The translations under genes and the position numbers were made by a program. A model generated the notes under the pieces. The model worked only from the letters and a program-made list of their open reading frames with translations. It searched no databases and had not been told where the DNA came from. From Martelella endophytica (GTDB taxonomy: Bacteria; Pseudomonadota; Alphaproteobacteria; Rhizobiales; Rhizobiaceae), in NCBI RefSeq assembly GCF_000960975.1, contig NZ_CP010803.1, positions 2,880,405 through 2,944,404 of the forward strand: a stretch of DNA of 64,000 nt. The letters are read 5' to 3'. Of this stretch, positions 54,785 to 62,839 are shown one piece after another (the first letter of the stretch is position 1; each line of letters opens with the position of its first letter).

Positions 54785-54806
54785 GCAAAGTCGATGGTCC
54801 GAACGA

Positions 54807-55424
54807 TTAGCGCGAATAGAATTCGACGACCAGGTTCGGTTCCATGATGACCGGGTAGGGGATGTCGGCGAGAGCCGGGACCCGAACGTAGGTGGCGGTC
54901 ATCTTGTTGTGGTCGGCTTCGATGTATTCTGGAACGTCGCGCTCGGCGAGCTGGGTCGCTTCGAGGACGCTGGCGAGCTGCTTGGAGCGCTCGCGGACTT
55001 CGATCACATCGCCTGCCTTGCAGAGGTAGGAGCCAATGTTGACCTTCACACCGTTGACCGTGACGTGGCCGTGGTTGACGAACTGACGCGCAGCGAAGAC
55101 GGTCGGAACGAACTTGGCGCGGTAGACGATCGCGTCGAGGCGGCTTTCCAGCAGGCCGACCAGGTTTTCACCGGTGTCGCCCTTGCGGCGGTTGGCTTCC
55201 TCGAAGATCGCCAGGAACTGCTTTTCGCGCAGCTCGCCGTAATAGCCCTTCAGCTTCTGCTTGGCGCGCAGCTGCACACCGAAGTCGGAAAGCTTGCCCT
55301 TGCGGCGCTGACCGTGCTGGCCGGGGCCGTATTCGCGGCGGTTGACCGGGGACTTCGGACGGCCCCAGATGTTTTCGCCCATACGGCGGTCAATTTTATG
55401 CTTGGACGATTCGCGCTTGCTCAT
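54807..55424 (-). CDS. rpsD: 30S ribosomal protein S4
   Basis: 205 residues, 16S rRNA-binding protein that nucleates 30S assembly. N-terminal [29 protein letters not shown] and the S4 RNA-binding domain ([21 protein letters not shown]) are typical alphaproteobacterial forms without zinc cysteines. It stands alone, not in the alpha operon, with its own promoter at 55596-55624 and a structured leader. Confidence 0.97.
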   Translation of the reverse strand: MSKRESSKHKIDRRMGENIWGRPKSPVNRREYGPGQHGQRRKGKLSDFGVQLRAKQKLKGYYGELREKQFLAIFEEANRRKGDTGENLVGLLESRLDAIVYRAKFVPTVFAARQFVNHGHVTVNGVKVNIGSYLCKAGDVIEVRERSKQLASVLEATQLAERDVPEYIEADHNKMTATYVRVPALADIPYPVIMEPNLVVEFYSR

Positions 55425-55595
55425 CGTATTTCCTTATAACAAACAAACATGAACCGGCTTGCGCCGGCCCGAAGGAAACACGCCCTCCTCTGGCTCCCTC
55501 CGAAGAGAGGCCTGACAGGTTTTCGCGGAAAAAAGCGCCCGGAAAACCACGGGACATGTCGGTGAAACACCAATCACTGTCAGTGTTGGCGCGGG
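55425..55595 (-). promoter_or_regulatory. rpsD: structured leader of rpsD
   Basis: About 165 bases of untranslated leader. It contains a CCGGC-GCAA-GCCGG hairpin with a GNRA tetraloop at 55454-55467 and at least one more paired stretch nearer the promoter. S4 is known to regulate its own operon in E. coli by mRNA binding; such control here is inference. Confidence 0.35.
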
Positions 55596-55624
55596 GAATA
55601 GTCGGCTTTTTCCGAAAAGTCAAC
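55596..55624 (-). promoter_or_regulatory. rpsD: rpsD promoter
   Basis: Reading leftward, GTTGAC (55619-55624), exactly 17 bp, then CTATTC (55596-55601). This is very close to the alphaproteobacterial housekeeping consensus CTTGAC-N17-CTATAT. It lies 172 bp before the rpsD start. Confidence 0.6.
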
Positions 55625-55716
55625 GGCTGTCGTGCTTTTGGCGACCCAGCCATGGACCTCGGCGGGGCCGCGTGGTTAAACCGTCCACGACGCTATTTCT
55701 CATGGGAGCCCCGCCA

Positions 55717-56544
55717 ATGTCCATCACCCCCGAAACCATCGACGCCATTGCCGACATGATGCGGGAGGCTGCCCGCGTCGAGATCCTGCCGCGCTTCCGC
55801 CGGCTCGATGATGCTGATGTCGCGGAAAAGACCGAAGCGAGCGATCTGGTGACGGTGGCCGATACCGGGGCGGAGCGGATGCTCAAGGCGGGTATCGAGA
55901 AACTGCTGCCCGATGCGCTGTTCGTCGGCGAGGAGGGCGTGGCCGCCGACCCGTCGCTGCTGTCGAAGCTCAAGGACGCCGACCTCGCCGTCATCGTCGA
56001 TCCGATCGACGGCACCTTCAATTTCGCCCACGGCATCTCCGCCTATGGCGTGATGGCCGCCGTGGTGAAGGGCGGGGAGACCGTCGCCGGGCTGATCTAC
56101 GATCCGATGGGGGATGATTTCATGATCGCGGAGAAGGGGGCCGGTGCCTTTCTGAAGCGTGCCGATGGCTCATCGAGCCGGATGACCGTTGCCGCGCCCG
56201 TTCCGCTTGCCGAAATGCTCGGAACGGCATCGGTCGCCTTCATGCCGCAGCAGCACCGCGCCGAGCTTCTCGCCAACACTGCAAAGGTCCGCTACGCCGC
56301 GAGCTATCGTTGCGCCGCCGTCGAATACCGCGCCTTCGCCGCCGGCGGCCTGCATTTCTTCACCTATTTCAAGCTGATGCCCTGGGACCATCTGGCGGGC
56401 GTGCTGATCGGTCAGGAAGCGGGCGGCCACATCGCCCGCTACGACGGCTCGCCCTACCGGCCGCAGCACCTCGACGGCGGCATCCTCGGTGCGCCGGACA
56501 AGGAAAGCTGGGAGGAACTGAGGGCGAAGGTCTTCACGATCTGA
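55717..56544 (+). CDS. inositol monophosphatase-family protein
   Basis: 275 residues. The metal motifs EEG near residue 83 and DPIDGTFNFAHG near 101-112, and the PWDHLAGVLIGQEAGG motif near 235, match the IMPase family. Substrates include inositol phosphate, histidinol phosphate or other sugar phosphates. The start is the ATG at 55717 (MSITPETID) with GGGAG upstream; the upstream frame is the divergent rpsD leader. Its stop overlaps the TetR gene end by 11 bp. Confidence 0.85.
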   Translation: MSITPETIDAIADMMREAARVEILPRFRRLDDADVAEKTEASDLVTVADTGAERMLKAGIEKLLPDALFVGEEGVAADPSLLSKLKDADLAVIVDPIDGTFNFAHGISAYGVMAAVVKGGETVAGLIYDPMGDDFMIAEKGAGAFLKRADGSSSRMTVAAPVPLAEMLGTASVAFMPQQHRAELLANTAKVRYAASYRCAAVEYRAFAAGGLHFFTYFKLMPWDHLAGVLIGQEAGGHIARYDGSPYRPQHLDGGILGAPDKESWEELRAKVFTI

Positions 56545-57181
56545 CCGTCCCAGGCGCGCTGACCGCTTCAAGATAGGATCGGCACATCAGCACCAGTTGC
56601 CCGCGCAATGCCATGGTCGCGTCGTCGTCGAGATTGCGCTCGAAAGCGTTGCGAACCGCACCGAAAACCATGGTGACGAGGGTGAGGTTGACGCTGGCGA
56701 TATCTTCGAAGTCTGCGTCGCAGGCGCTGGCCAGCATCGCCGTGGTGGCTGCGTCCGCCCTTGCGGCAAAATCGGCAAGCAGCCCTTCATTGTCGAGTTC
56801 GACGACCGACCGGTAGAGGGCGCGGGTGACGTCCGCACGTTCGGTCTTGGCCCGCCAGTAGGTGTCGATCAGCGCTTCGGCCATGTCGCCGATGGTAGCG
56901 CCGTGCCGTGACCGGCAGCTTGCCTCGATCTTTTCCGCGAGCGTTTCCAGATAGCGAGCGTTGAGGGCATAGATCAGCGCCTGCTTGTGCGGAAAATACT
57001 GGTACATGGTCCCGACCGATACGCCGGCGCGCTCTGCCACGCGCGTGGTCGTCAGCCGGTGTGGACCGTCGCGCAGCAAAAGCTGAATGGTGGCCTCGAA
57101 AATCGCATCCACCGTCGCTTCGGCGCGTGCCTGACGTGGTGTTTTTCGGGGTGCGAGAGCGGATGGCGTGGGCGTGGGCAA
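56534..57181 (-). CDS. TetR-family transcriptional regulator
   Basis: 215 residues. The HTH lies at about 43-62 (TRVAERAGVSVGTMYQYF) after a basic N-terminus; the C-terminal ligand domain is not diagnostic. The start appears to be the TTG at 57181, with AGGA 7 bp before it. It is divergent from the SDR and DUF899 genes, which it probably represses, and it converges on the IMPase gene with an 11-bp overlap. Confidence 0.8.
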   Translation of the reverse strand: MPTPTPSALAPRKTPRQARAEATVDAIFEATIQLLLRDGPHRLTTTRVAERAGVSVGTMYQYFPHKQALIYALNARYLETLAEKIEASCRSRHGATIGDMAEALIDTYWRAKTERADVTRALYRSVVELDNEGLLADFAARADAATTAMLASACDADFEDIASVNLTLVTMVFGAVRNAFERNLDDDATMALRGQLVLMCRSYLEAVSAPGTVRS

Positions 57182-57254
57182 ATGCGAATCCTAAAACTGA
57201 ATGATCCTTCATATATTTGCTGAAAGCCGAACAGCAAAGAAAGGATTTTCAGTC

Positions 57255-57974
57255 ATGGACAAGAATCGCATCGCACTGGTGACGGGTGCCAACAAGGGTA
57301 TAGGTCTGGAGATCGCCCGCCAGCTCGGAGCGGCCGGCATCGTCGTCATCCTCGGCGCCAGGGATGCAAGGCGGGGGCAGACGGCCGTTGATGAACTCAT
57401 TGCGCAAGGTCTGTCGGTCAGCTTCGTGCAGCTCGACCTGAATGATCTGGCCAGTGTGGAGCGGGCAGCGCAGGCGATCGCGGACAGGCACGGCCGGCTC
57501 GATATTCTGGTGAACAATGCCGGTATTTTCGATCCCATCGACGGCCCGCCCGGCAGCGCTTCGCTTGAGGCCGTGCGCCGGGTGATGGAGACGAATTTCA
57601 TCGGAACGCTTGCCGTAACCCAGGCGATGCTGCCGCTGTTGCGGGCTGCCCCGTCTGCCAGGATCATCAACCTTTCGAGTTCGCTGGGCTCGCTTGCGCT
57701 CAATGGCGATCCTTCCTCGCCGTATTACTCGGCTCGGTATATCGGCTACAATGCCTCCAAGGCCGCGCTCAACATGCTGACGGTTCAGCTGAATGAGGAA
57801 CTGCGCGGAACGGGGATCGCGGTGAACTCGGTCAGCCCCGGCTTCGTCAAGACCGACCTCACCGGCTATGGAACGATGACGCCGGAGGAGGGGGCGCGGC
57901 TGCCGGTTCACTATGCGCTCGATGGAACTGGCTCGGGACGCTTTGTCGAGCCGGATGGCGTCACGCCCTGGTAG
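57255..57974 (+). CDS. SDR-family oxidoreductase
   Basis: 239 residues with complete SDR motifs: TGANKGIG near residue 10, NNAG near 87, a Ser block NLSSSLGSL and YNASK (catalytic Tyr and Lys) near 160. The opening GANKGIGLEIARQLGAAG resembles carbonyl reductases of the CBR1 type. The start is the ATG at 57255. It probably reduces a carbonyl compound with NADPH and is likely controlled by the adjacent TetR protein. Confidence 0.88.
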   Translation: MDKNRIALVTGANKGIGLEIARQLGAAGIVVILGARDARRGQTAVDELIAQGLSVSFVQLDLNDLASVERAAQAIADRHGRLDILVNNAGIFDPIDGPPGSASLEAVRRVMETNFIGTLAVTQAMLPLLRAAPSARIINLSSSLGSLALNGDPSSPYYSARYIGYNASKAALNMLTVQLNEELRGTGIAVNSVSPGFVKTDLTGYGTMTPEEGARLPVHYALDGTGSGRFVEPDGVTPW

Positions 57975-58076
57975 CCGGCGGGCTTGCTCCGAGGTCGCCA
58001 GCAATCCTCCGGTCGGGGGCTTGTCATTTACGTTGATATCAACTTAAATGGTCAGCGAAACCTGGAGGAGCAGACC

Positions 58077-58775
58077 ATGACCGAAGAACTTGTCCCCGCC
58101 GCAGATCTTGTCGCCCGCAACAAGGCACAGTTTCCGAATGAGAGCGATGCCTATCGCGCTGCTCGCAACGCGCTTCTTCAAAAGGAGATCGAGTTGCGAC
58201 GGCAGATCGAGGCGGTGGCCGGGATGCGCCGCAGCCTGCCCCCAGGAGGGGCGGTGGAGCGTGCGTACCGGTTCGTCGGACCTGAGGGACCGGTGACGCT
58301 TGCAGACCTCTTCGGCGACAAGGATACGCTTGTCATCTACTCCTTCATGTACGGTCCGCAGCGCAAGGCGCCGTTCCCTATGTGCACGTCGATGATCGGC
58401 ACATGGGAGGGCAAGATCGAGGATATGCGGCAGCGTGTTGCCGTGGCGGTGACGGCCCGTTCGCCCATCGAGCGGCTTCTGCAGTGGAAGATCGATCGCG
58501 GCTGGAAGCAGATTCCTTTCTACTCCGATAGCGATGGCAATTTCACCCGCGATTATGTCAGCGCCGAAGACGCCGACATGCCGGGCTATACCGTCTTCAC
58601 CCGAAAGGACGGCGTCATCCGCCATTTCTGGAGCGAGGAGATCGGCTTCGACATGGCAGATCCGGGGCAGGATCCGCGTGGCGCCGTCGAGCAGGATGCG
58701 CTGTGGCTGCTGCTCGATACCACCCCGGACGGCCGCGGCACGGACTGGTATCCGAGCCTGCACTACGACAAGTGA
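58077..58775 (+). CDS. DUF899 thioredoxin-like protein
   Basis: 232 residues of the DUF899 family (thioredoxin fold). The N-terminal segment EKEIELRRQIEAVAGMRRSLPPGG and the FSFMYGPQRKAPFPMCTSMIG-type block, with a single Cys, are typical. GGAGGAGC lies before the ATG at 58077. It follows the SDR gene by 102 bp on the same strand, probably in one TetR-controlled unit. Function unknown. Confidence 0.85.
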   Translation: MTEELVPAADLVARNKAQFPNESDAYRAARNALLQKEIELRRQIEAVAGMRRSLPPGGAVERAYRFVGPEGPVTLADLFGDKDTLVIYSFMYGPQRKAPFPMCTSMIGTWEGKIEDMRQRVAVAVTARSPIERLLQWKIDRGWKQIPFYSDSDGNFTRDYVSAEDADMPGYTVFTRKDGVIRHFWSEEIGFDMADPGQDPRGAVEQDALWLLLDTTPDGRGTDWYPSLHYDK

Positions 58776-58858
58776 GCGCCGCTTTAAACGGTTGAAGCGA
58801 AGCTGGCCTTGCAAATATCGGATTTCATTCATCTTCAGGCTTTACAGCGCCGGTGTTC

Positions 58859-58876
58859 CTGTCGCATCTCTGTCGC
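58859..58876 (+). promoter_or_regulatory. Pho-box-like direct repeat upstream of pfp
   Basis: CTGTCGC-N4-CTGTCGC, an exact direct repeat with 11-bp periodicity, as in PhoB boxes (consensus CTGTCAT-N4-CTGTCAT). It lies 42 bp before the pfp start. Both half-sites differ from consensus at the sixth and seventh bases. Confidence 0.35.
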
Positions 58877-58918
58877 AGAGTTCATGCACAGTTTCGCTCT
58901 GTCGATGAAAGGGATCCG

Positions 58919-60133
58919 ATGTCGCATCAAAAGGTCGCAATGCTCACCGCAGGGGGCCTCGCGCCCTGCCTGTCCTCCGCTGTCGGCGGGCTCATCGAGC
59001 GCTATTCGGATATCGCCCCCTATACCGAAATCATCGCCTACCGCTCCGGCTATGCCGGTCTCCTGACCGGCGACAGCATCGCCATCACGCCGGCCATCCG
59101 TGAAAAGGCCTCGCTGCTGCACAAGTTCGGCGGCTCGCCGATCGGCAACAGCCGGGTGAAACTCACCAACCGGGCTGACGCCGAAAAGCGTGGGCTGGTG
59201 AAGCCCGGCGAGGACCCGCTGAAGGTCGCTGCCGAGCAGCTGACGAAGGACGGCATCACCATCCTGCACACGATTGGCGGCGACGATACCAACACCACCG
59301 CGGCCGATCTCGCGGCCTATCTGAAGAACAATGGCTATGACCTCACCGTCGTCGGCCTGCCGAAGACTGTCGACAACGACGTGAAGCCGATCCGCCAGAC
59401 GCTCGGCGCCTGGACAGCCGCCGAATATGGCGCCGCCTTCTTCGACAATATCTCAAACGAGCAGTCGGCGGCGCCGCGCACGCTGATCATCCATGAGGTG
59501 ATGGGGCGCAATTGCGGCTGGCTGACGGCCGCCACCGCGCGCGCCTATCTCGCCCGTATCAAGCCGATCGAATATGTCGAAGGCATGCTGATGAATCCGG
59601 AGTTGAAGACGATCGACGGCGTCTACCTGCCGGAAATGGCCTTCGACCTCGAAGCCGAATCGGCGCGGCTGAAAGAGGTGATGGACACGAATGGCTCCGT
59701 GTCGCTGTTCGTCTCCGAGGGGGCCTGCCTGAACGCGATCGTCGCCGAACGCGAGGCCGCCGGTGCCGAGATCGCTCGCGATGCTTTCGGCCACGTCAAG
59801 CTTGACACGATCAATGTGGGCAACTGGTTTGCCAAGCAGTTTGCCGACCTGCTCGGTGCCGAGCGCGCCATGGTGCAGAAGTCGGGCTATTATGCCCGCT
59901 CGGCGCCGGCGAATGGCGATGACCTGCGCCTCATCCACTCGATGGTCGACCTTGCCGTCGAAAGCGCGCTTGACGGCGTCTCCGGTGTGACCGGCCACGA
60001 TGTCGAGCGCAACGGCCAGCTTCGCACGATCGAGTTCGATCGCATCAAGGGCGGCGGTCATTTCGACCTTTCCACGCCGTGGTTTGCGACGGTGATGGAG
60101 GAAATCGGCCAGCAATTCTCCGCCGCCGATTGA
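58919..60133 (+). CDS. pfp: pyrophosphate-dependent 6-phosphofructokinase
   Basis: 404 residues. GGDD at 120-123 (the second Asp favours PPi over ATP) and PKTVDND at 148-154 with the catalytic Asp. Such enzymes make fructose 1,6-bisphosphate from PPi and fructose 6-phosphate, reversibly, with no ATP. GAAAGGG lies before the ATG at 58919. A Pho-box-like repeat is 42 bp upstream, and a small membrane gene and btaAB follow. Confidence 0.88.
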   Translation: MSHQKVAMLTAGGLAPCLSSAVGGLIERYSDIAPYTEIIAYRSGYAGLLTGDSIAITPAIREKASLLHKFGGSPIGNSRVKLTNRADAEKRGLVKPGEDPLKVAAEQLTKDGITILHTIGGDDTNTTAADLAAYLKNNGYDLTVVGLPKTVDNDVKPIRQTLGAWTAAEYGAAFFDNISNEQSAAPRTLIIHEVMGRNCGWLTAATARAYLARIKPIEYVEGMLMNPELKTIDGVYLPEMAFDLEAESARLKEVMDTNGSVSLFVSEGACLNAIVAEREAAGAEIARDAFGHVKLDTINVGNWFAKQFADLLGAERAMVQKSGYYARSAPANGDDLRLIHSMVDLAVESALDGVSGVTGHDVERNGQLRTIEFDRIKGGGHFDLSTPWFATVMEEIGQQFSAAD

Positions 60134-60184
60134 CCTTTGCCGCCGCTAGCGCTTTTAATAGCGGATGCGGATGGAGGAAAAAGC

Positions 60185-60820
60185 GTGACAATCGAAACAG
60201 CAGCGGCTTATGCCGCGCTGGTTTTTTTCGTGTTTTCAATGCCTTCGGAGCGAATGCTGGAGTTTTCCGCGTGGCGGTTCCAGAAGGGCTTCGGGGCGAG
60301 CCTTGCTCTGGGCCTGTCGATTTTCGTGGTCCGGGCGGCGTTTTTCGGGCTCGCGCTCGCCGCAGCGATGTTCTTCGTCCGCGCCATGCCTGACGGGCTG
60401 GCCCTGGCGCGGGGCGCTGCGATGGTGTTCCTGGCTCTGACCTTGCTGCGGCAGGCCCTGCGCCTGCGCCAGCCGTTTCGGCTTGCCGACAACGACAACC
60501 TGCCCGGCAACACTTTCGCAACCCGTTTCTGGCACGGCCTGCGGTCGCATTTCCGCCCGTCCTTCGAGCTTGCGCTCGCCGCGGCGATGGTGATCTTCTT
60601 TGTCTCGCCTTCGGCGGTGACGGTATTTGCCGCCGAGCAACTGGCGATCGCACATGGTGCGGCGAGCCTGCTTTCGCTTCTCGTCTATGCCGTCTTCTCG
60701 CGCCCGGTGCTCGCAAGGCTAGACCGGCGGCTCGGGACGGCACGGCGGGCCCGTGTGGCGCGGCTTCTCTCTTCGGGCCTGCCGCGGGTTTCAGCGCGTT
60801 TTCGCCAGGATGCTGCCTGA
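60185..60820 (+). CDS. hypothetical membrane protein
   Basis: 211 residues with about five hydrophobic segments (about 5-22, 40-62, 75-95, 125-150, 160-180). A GTG at 60185 has GGAGGAAAAAGC before it. It has an Arg-rich C-terminus. I do not recognise the family; it might be a LysE-like or small exporter type but no signature motif is visible. It lies 51 bp after pfp and 102 bp before btaA. Confidence 0.6.
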   Translation: MTIETAAAYAALVFFVFSMPSERMLEFSAWRFQKGFGASLALGLSIFVVRAAFFGLALAAAMFFVRAMPDGLALARGAAMVFLALTLLRQALRLRQPFRLADNDNLPGNTFATRFWHGLRSHFRPSFELALAAAMVIFFVSPSAVTVFAAEQLAIAHGAASLLSLLVYAVFSRPVLARLDRRLGTARRARVARLLSSGLPRVSARFRQDAA

Positions 60821-60922
60821 AACTGCCTGTGAATTGCCACGCTCCCGTCATCAAAATTTAGCAGAATGCCTTTAACGCAGGGGTTCAACAGACGCGGCAA
60901 TGCGCCGCAGAAGGGGCCCCGG

Positions 60923-62149
60923 ATGAGCGCGATCGCAGAGCAGAATGGCGGAAACCGGCTGAAGACAGCCTTGCTGCAGCACCGGGCGCTGACGAAGGAG
61001 GGATTGTCCGAACGGCTGTTCGGCCTGATGTTCTCCGGCCTCGTCTATCCGCAGATCTGGGAGGACCCGGATGTCGATATGGCCGCGATGGAGCTTGGTC
61101 CCGGCCACAGCGTGGTCACCATCGGTTCCGGCGGCTGCAACGTTCTCGCCTATCTGACGCGGGCACCCGAACATATCGATGTCGTCGACCTCAATACCCA
61201 TCACATTGCGCTCAACAGGCTCAAGCTTGCCGCCTTCCGTCATCTGCCCGATCACGCAGCCGTCCTGCGATTGTTTGGCAATGGCGAGAAGGGCGCGACG
61301 AGCGATTACGACCGGCTGATCGCGCCTCACCTAGACACGGAAACCCGCCGCTACTGGGAGGGGCGCGACAGCCTCGGCCGCCGGCGCATCACCGTGTTCG
61401 AGCGCAATATCTACCGCACCGGCCTTCTCGGCCATTTCATCGGCGCCGGTCACATGGTGGCGCGCCTGCATGGGGTCAATATCTCCGAGCTCACCGAAGC
61501 GAAGTCGCTGCGCGAGCAGCGCCACTTCTTCGAGGAGAAGATCGCGCCGCTGTTCGACAAGCCGCTGATCCGCTGGACGACATCCCGCAAGTCCTCGCTC
61601 TTCGGACTCGGCATTCCGCCACGCCAATATGACGAACTGGCGAGCGCCAGCGAGGATGGCACTCTGGCATCGGTGCTGCGCCAGCGGCTTGAAAAGCTTG
61701 CCTGTCACTTTCCGCTGAAGGACAATTACTTTGCCTGGCAGGCCTTTGCCCGCGCCTATCCGGACGATGGACCGGTGCCGACCTATCTGCAGGCCGAAGC
61801 TTTCCCGCTGATCCGCGACAATGCCAAGCGGGCGACGGTGCATCACGCGAGCTTCACCGAGCTGCTCTCAGGCAAGGATGACGAGAGCGTCGATCGCTAC
61901 GTGTTGCTCGATGCCCAGGACTGGATGAATGATGACCAGCTCAACGCGCTGTGGAGCGAAATGACCCGCACGGCCCGTGAGGGCGCCCGCGTCATCTTCC
62001 GAACGGCGGCGGAGGGGAGCGTCGTCGAGGGGCGCCTGCAGGCCGAAACGGCCGGGGGCTGGCGCTATCTCGCCGACACCTCACGCGAGCTCGGCCTGCT
62101 CGATCGCTCGGCCATCTATGGCGGCTTCCACATCTATGAACGGCTCTGA
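60923..62149 (+). CDS. btaA: S-adenosylmethionine:diacylglycerol 3-amino-3-carboxypropyltransferase
   Basis: 408 residues. The SAM-binding block IGSGGCN at 67-73 and DVVDLN at 86-91, plus later BtaA blocks, identify the first enzyme of betaine-lipid DGTS synthesis, making diacylglyceryl-homoserine. The start is the ATG at 60923 after GGGGCC. The btaB gene starts 1 bp after its stop. DGTS replaces phospholipids when phosphate is scarce. Confidence 0.9.
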   Translation: MSAIAEQNGGNRLKTALLQHRALTKEGLSERLFGLMFSGLVYPQIWEDPDVDMAAMELGPGHSVVTIGSGGCNVLAYLTRAPEHIDVVDLNTHHIALNRLKLAAFRHLPDHAAVLRLFGNGEKGATSDYDRLIAPHLDTETRRYWEGRDSLGRRRITVFERNIYRTGLLGHFIGAGHMVARLHGVNISELTEAKSLREQRHFFEEKIAPLFDKPLIRWTTSRKSSLFGLGIPPRQYDELASASEDGTLASVLRQRLEKLACHFPLKDNYFAWQAFARAYPDDGPVPTYLQAEAFPLIRDNAKRATVHHASFTELLSGKDDESVDRYVLLDAQDWMNDDQLNALWSEMTRTAREGARVIFRTAAEGSVVEGRLQAETAGGWRYLADTSRELGLLDRSAIYGGFHIYERL

Positions 62150-62150
62150 C

Positions 62151-62783
62151 ATGACGGATGCCCATGCTGACGCCATGGACGCGATGTACCGCTACCAACG
62201 GCATATCTATGACCTGACCCGCAAATACTATCTGTTCGGCCGCGACGGACTGATTGCGGGGCTCGACGTTCCACCCGGTGGCTCGCTGCTCGAGGTCGCC
62301 TGCGGTACCGGGCGGAACCTGAAGAAGGCGGAAGCGCTCTATCCGGAAGCGCGGCTCTACGGCTTTGACATTTCCGAAGAAATGCTGGCGTCGGCGCGCG
62401 GCAATTTTCGCAATGACGCTGCCAGTTTCATCGCCGCCGATGCCTGCCGCTTCAAGGCCTCCGATTTCGGCGCCGAAGGCTTCGACCGCATCATGATTTC
62501 CTATGCGCTCTCGATGATCCCCGATTGGCGTCGGGCCGTTGTCGCCGCGCTCGATGCGCTCCTGCCGGAGGGGCAGTTGCATGTCGTGGACTTCGGACAG
62601 CAGGAAAAGCTGCCACGCGCCTTCCGCGTCGTCCTGCGCGCCTGGCTCGCGCGGTTCCACGTTCATCCCCGGGCGGAGATGATGGCGGTTCTGGCGGAAG
62701 AGGCCGGCGCCCGCGGCATGACGCTGGCCTTCCACTCCGTCGGCGGCGGCTATGCCTGGTACGCGGTTCTGCGGCGGCAATAG
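62151..62783 (+). CDS. btaB: diacylglyceryl-homoserine N-methyltransferase
   Basis: 210 residues. The SAM motif LLEVACGTGRNL is at 47-58. BtaB methylates diacylglyceryl-homoserine three times to give DGTS. The ATG at 62151 lies 1 bp after the btaA stop; an in-frame ATG at 62136 would overlap. A bidirectional terminator follows at 62807. Confidence 0.9.
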   Translation: MTDAHADAMDAMYRYQRHIYDLTRKYYLFGRDGLIAGLDVPPGGSLLEVACGTGRNLKKAEALYPEARLYGFDISEEMLASARGNFRNDAASFIAADACRFKASDFGAEGFDRIMISYALSMIPDWRRAVVAALDALLPEGQLHVVDFGQQEKLPRAFRVVLRAWLARFHVHPRAEMMAVLAEEAGARGMTLAFHSVGGGYAWYAVLRRQ

Positions 62784-62806
62784 TTCGGGCCGGCACATGC
62801 AGAAAT

Positions 62807-62833
62807 GAAAAAGGCGCCCCGCGAGGCGCCTTT
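62807..62833. terminator. bidirectional terminator between btaB and the efflux gene
   Basis: Stem AAAGGCGCC / GGCGCCTTT with a 6-nt loop lies between two convergent genes. Confidence 0.75.
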
Positions 62834-62839
62834 CGTGTT

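Noticed and set aside
60821..60922. Pho box directly before btaA
   Set aside because: Only isolated half-sites (CTGTGAA, CCGTCAT) with wrong spacing; the 11-bp direct repeat is before pfp instead.
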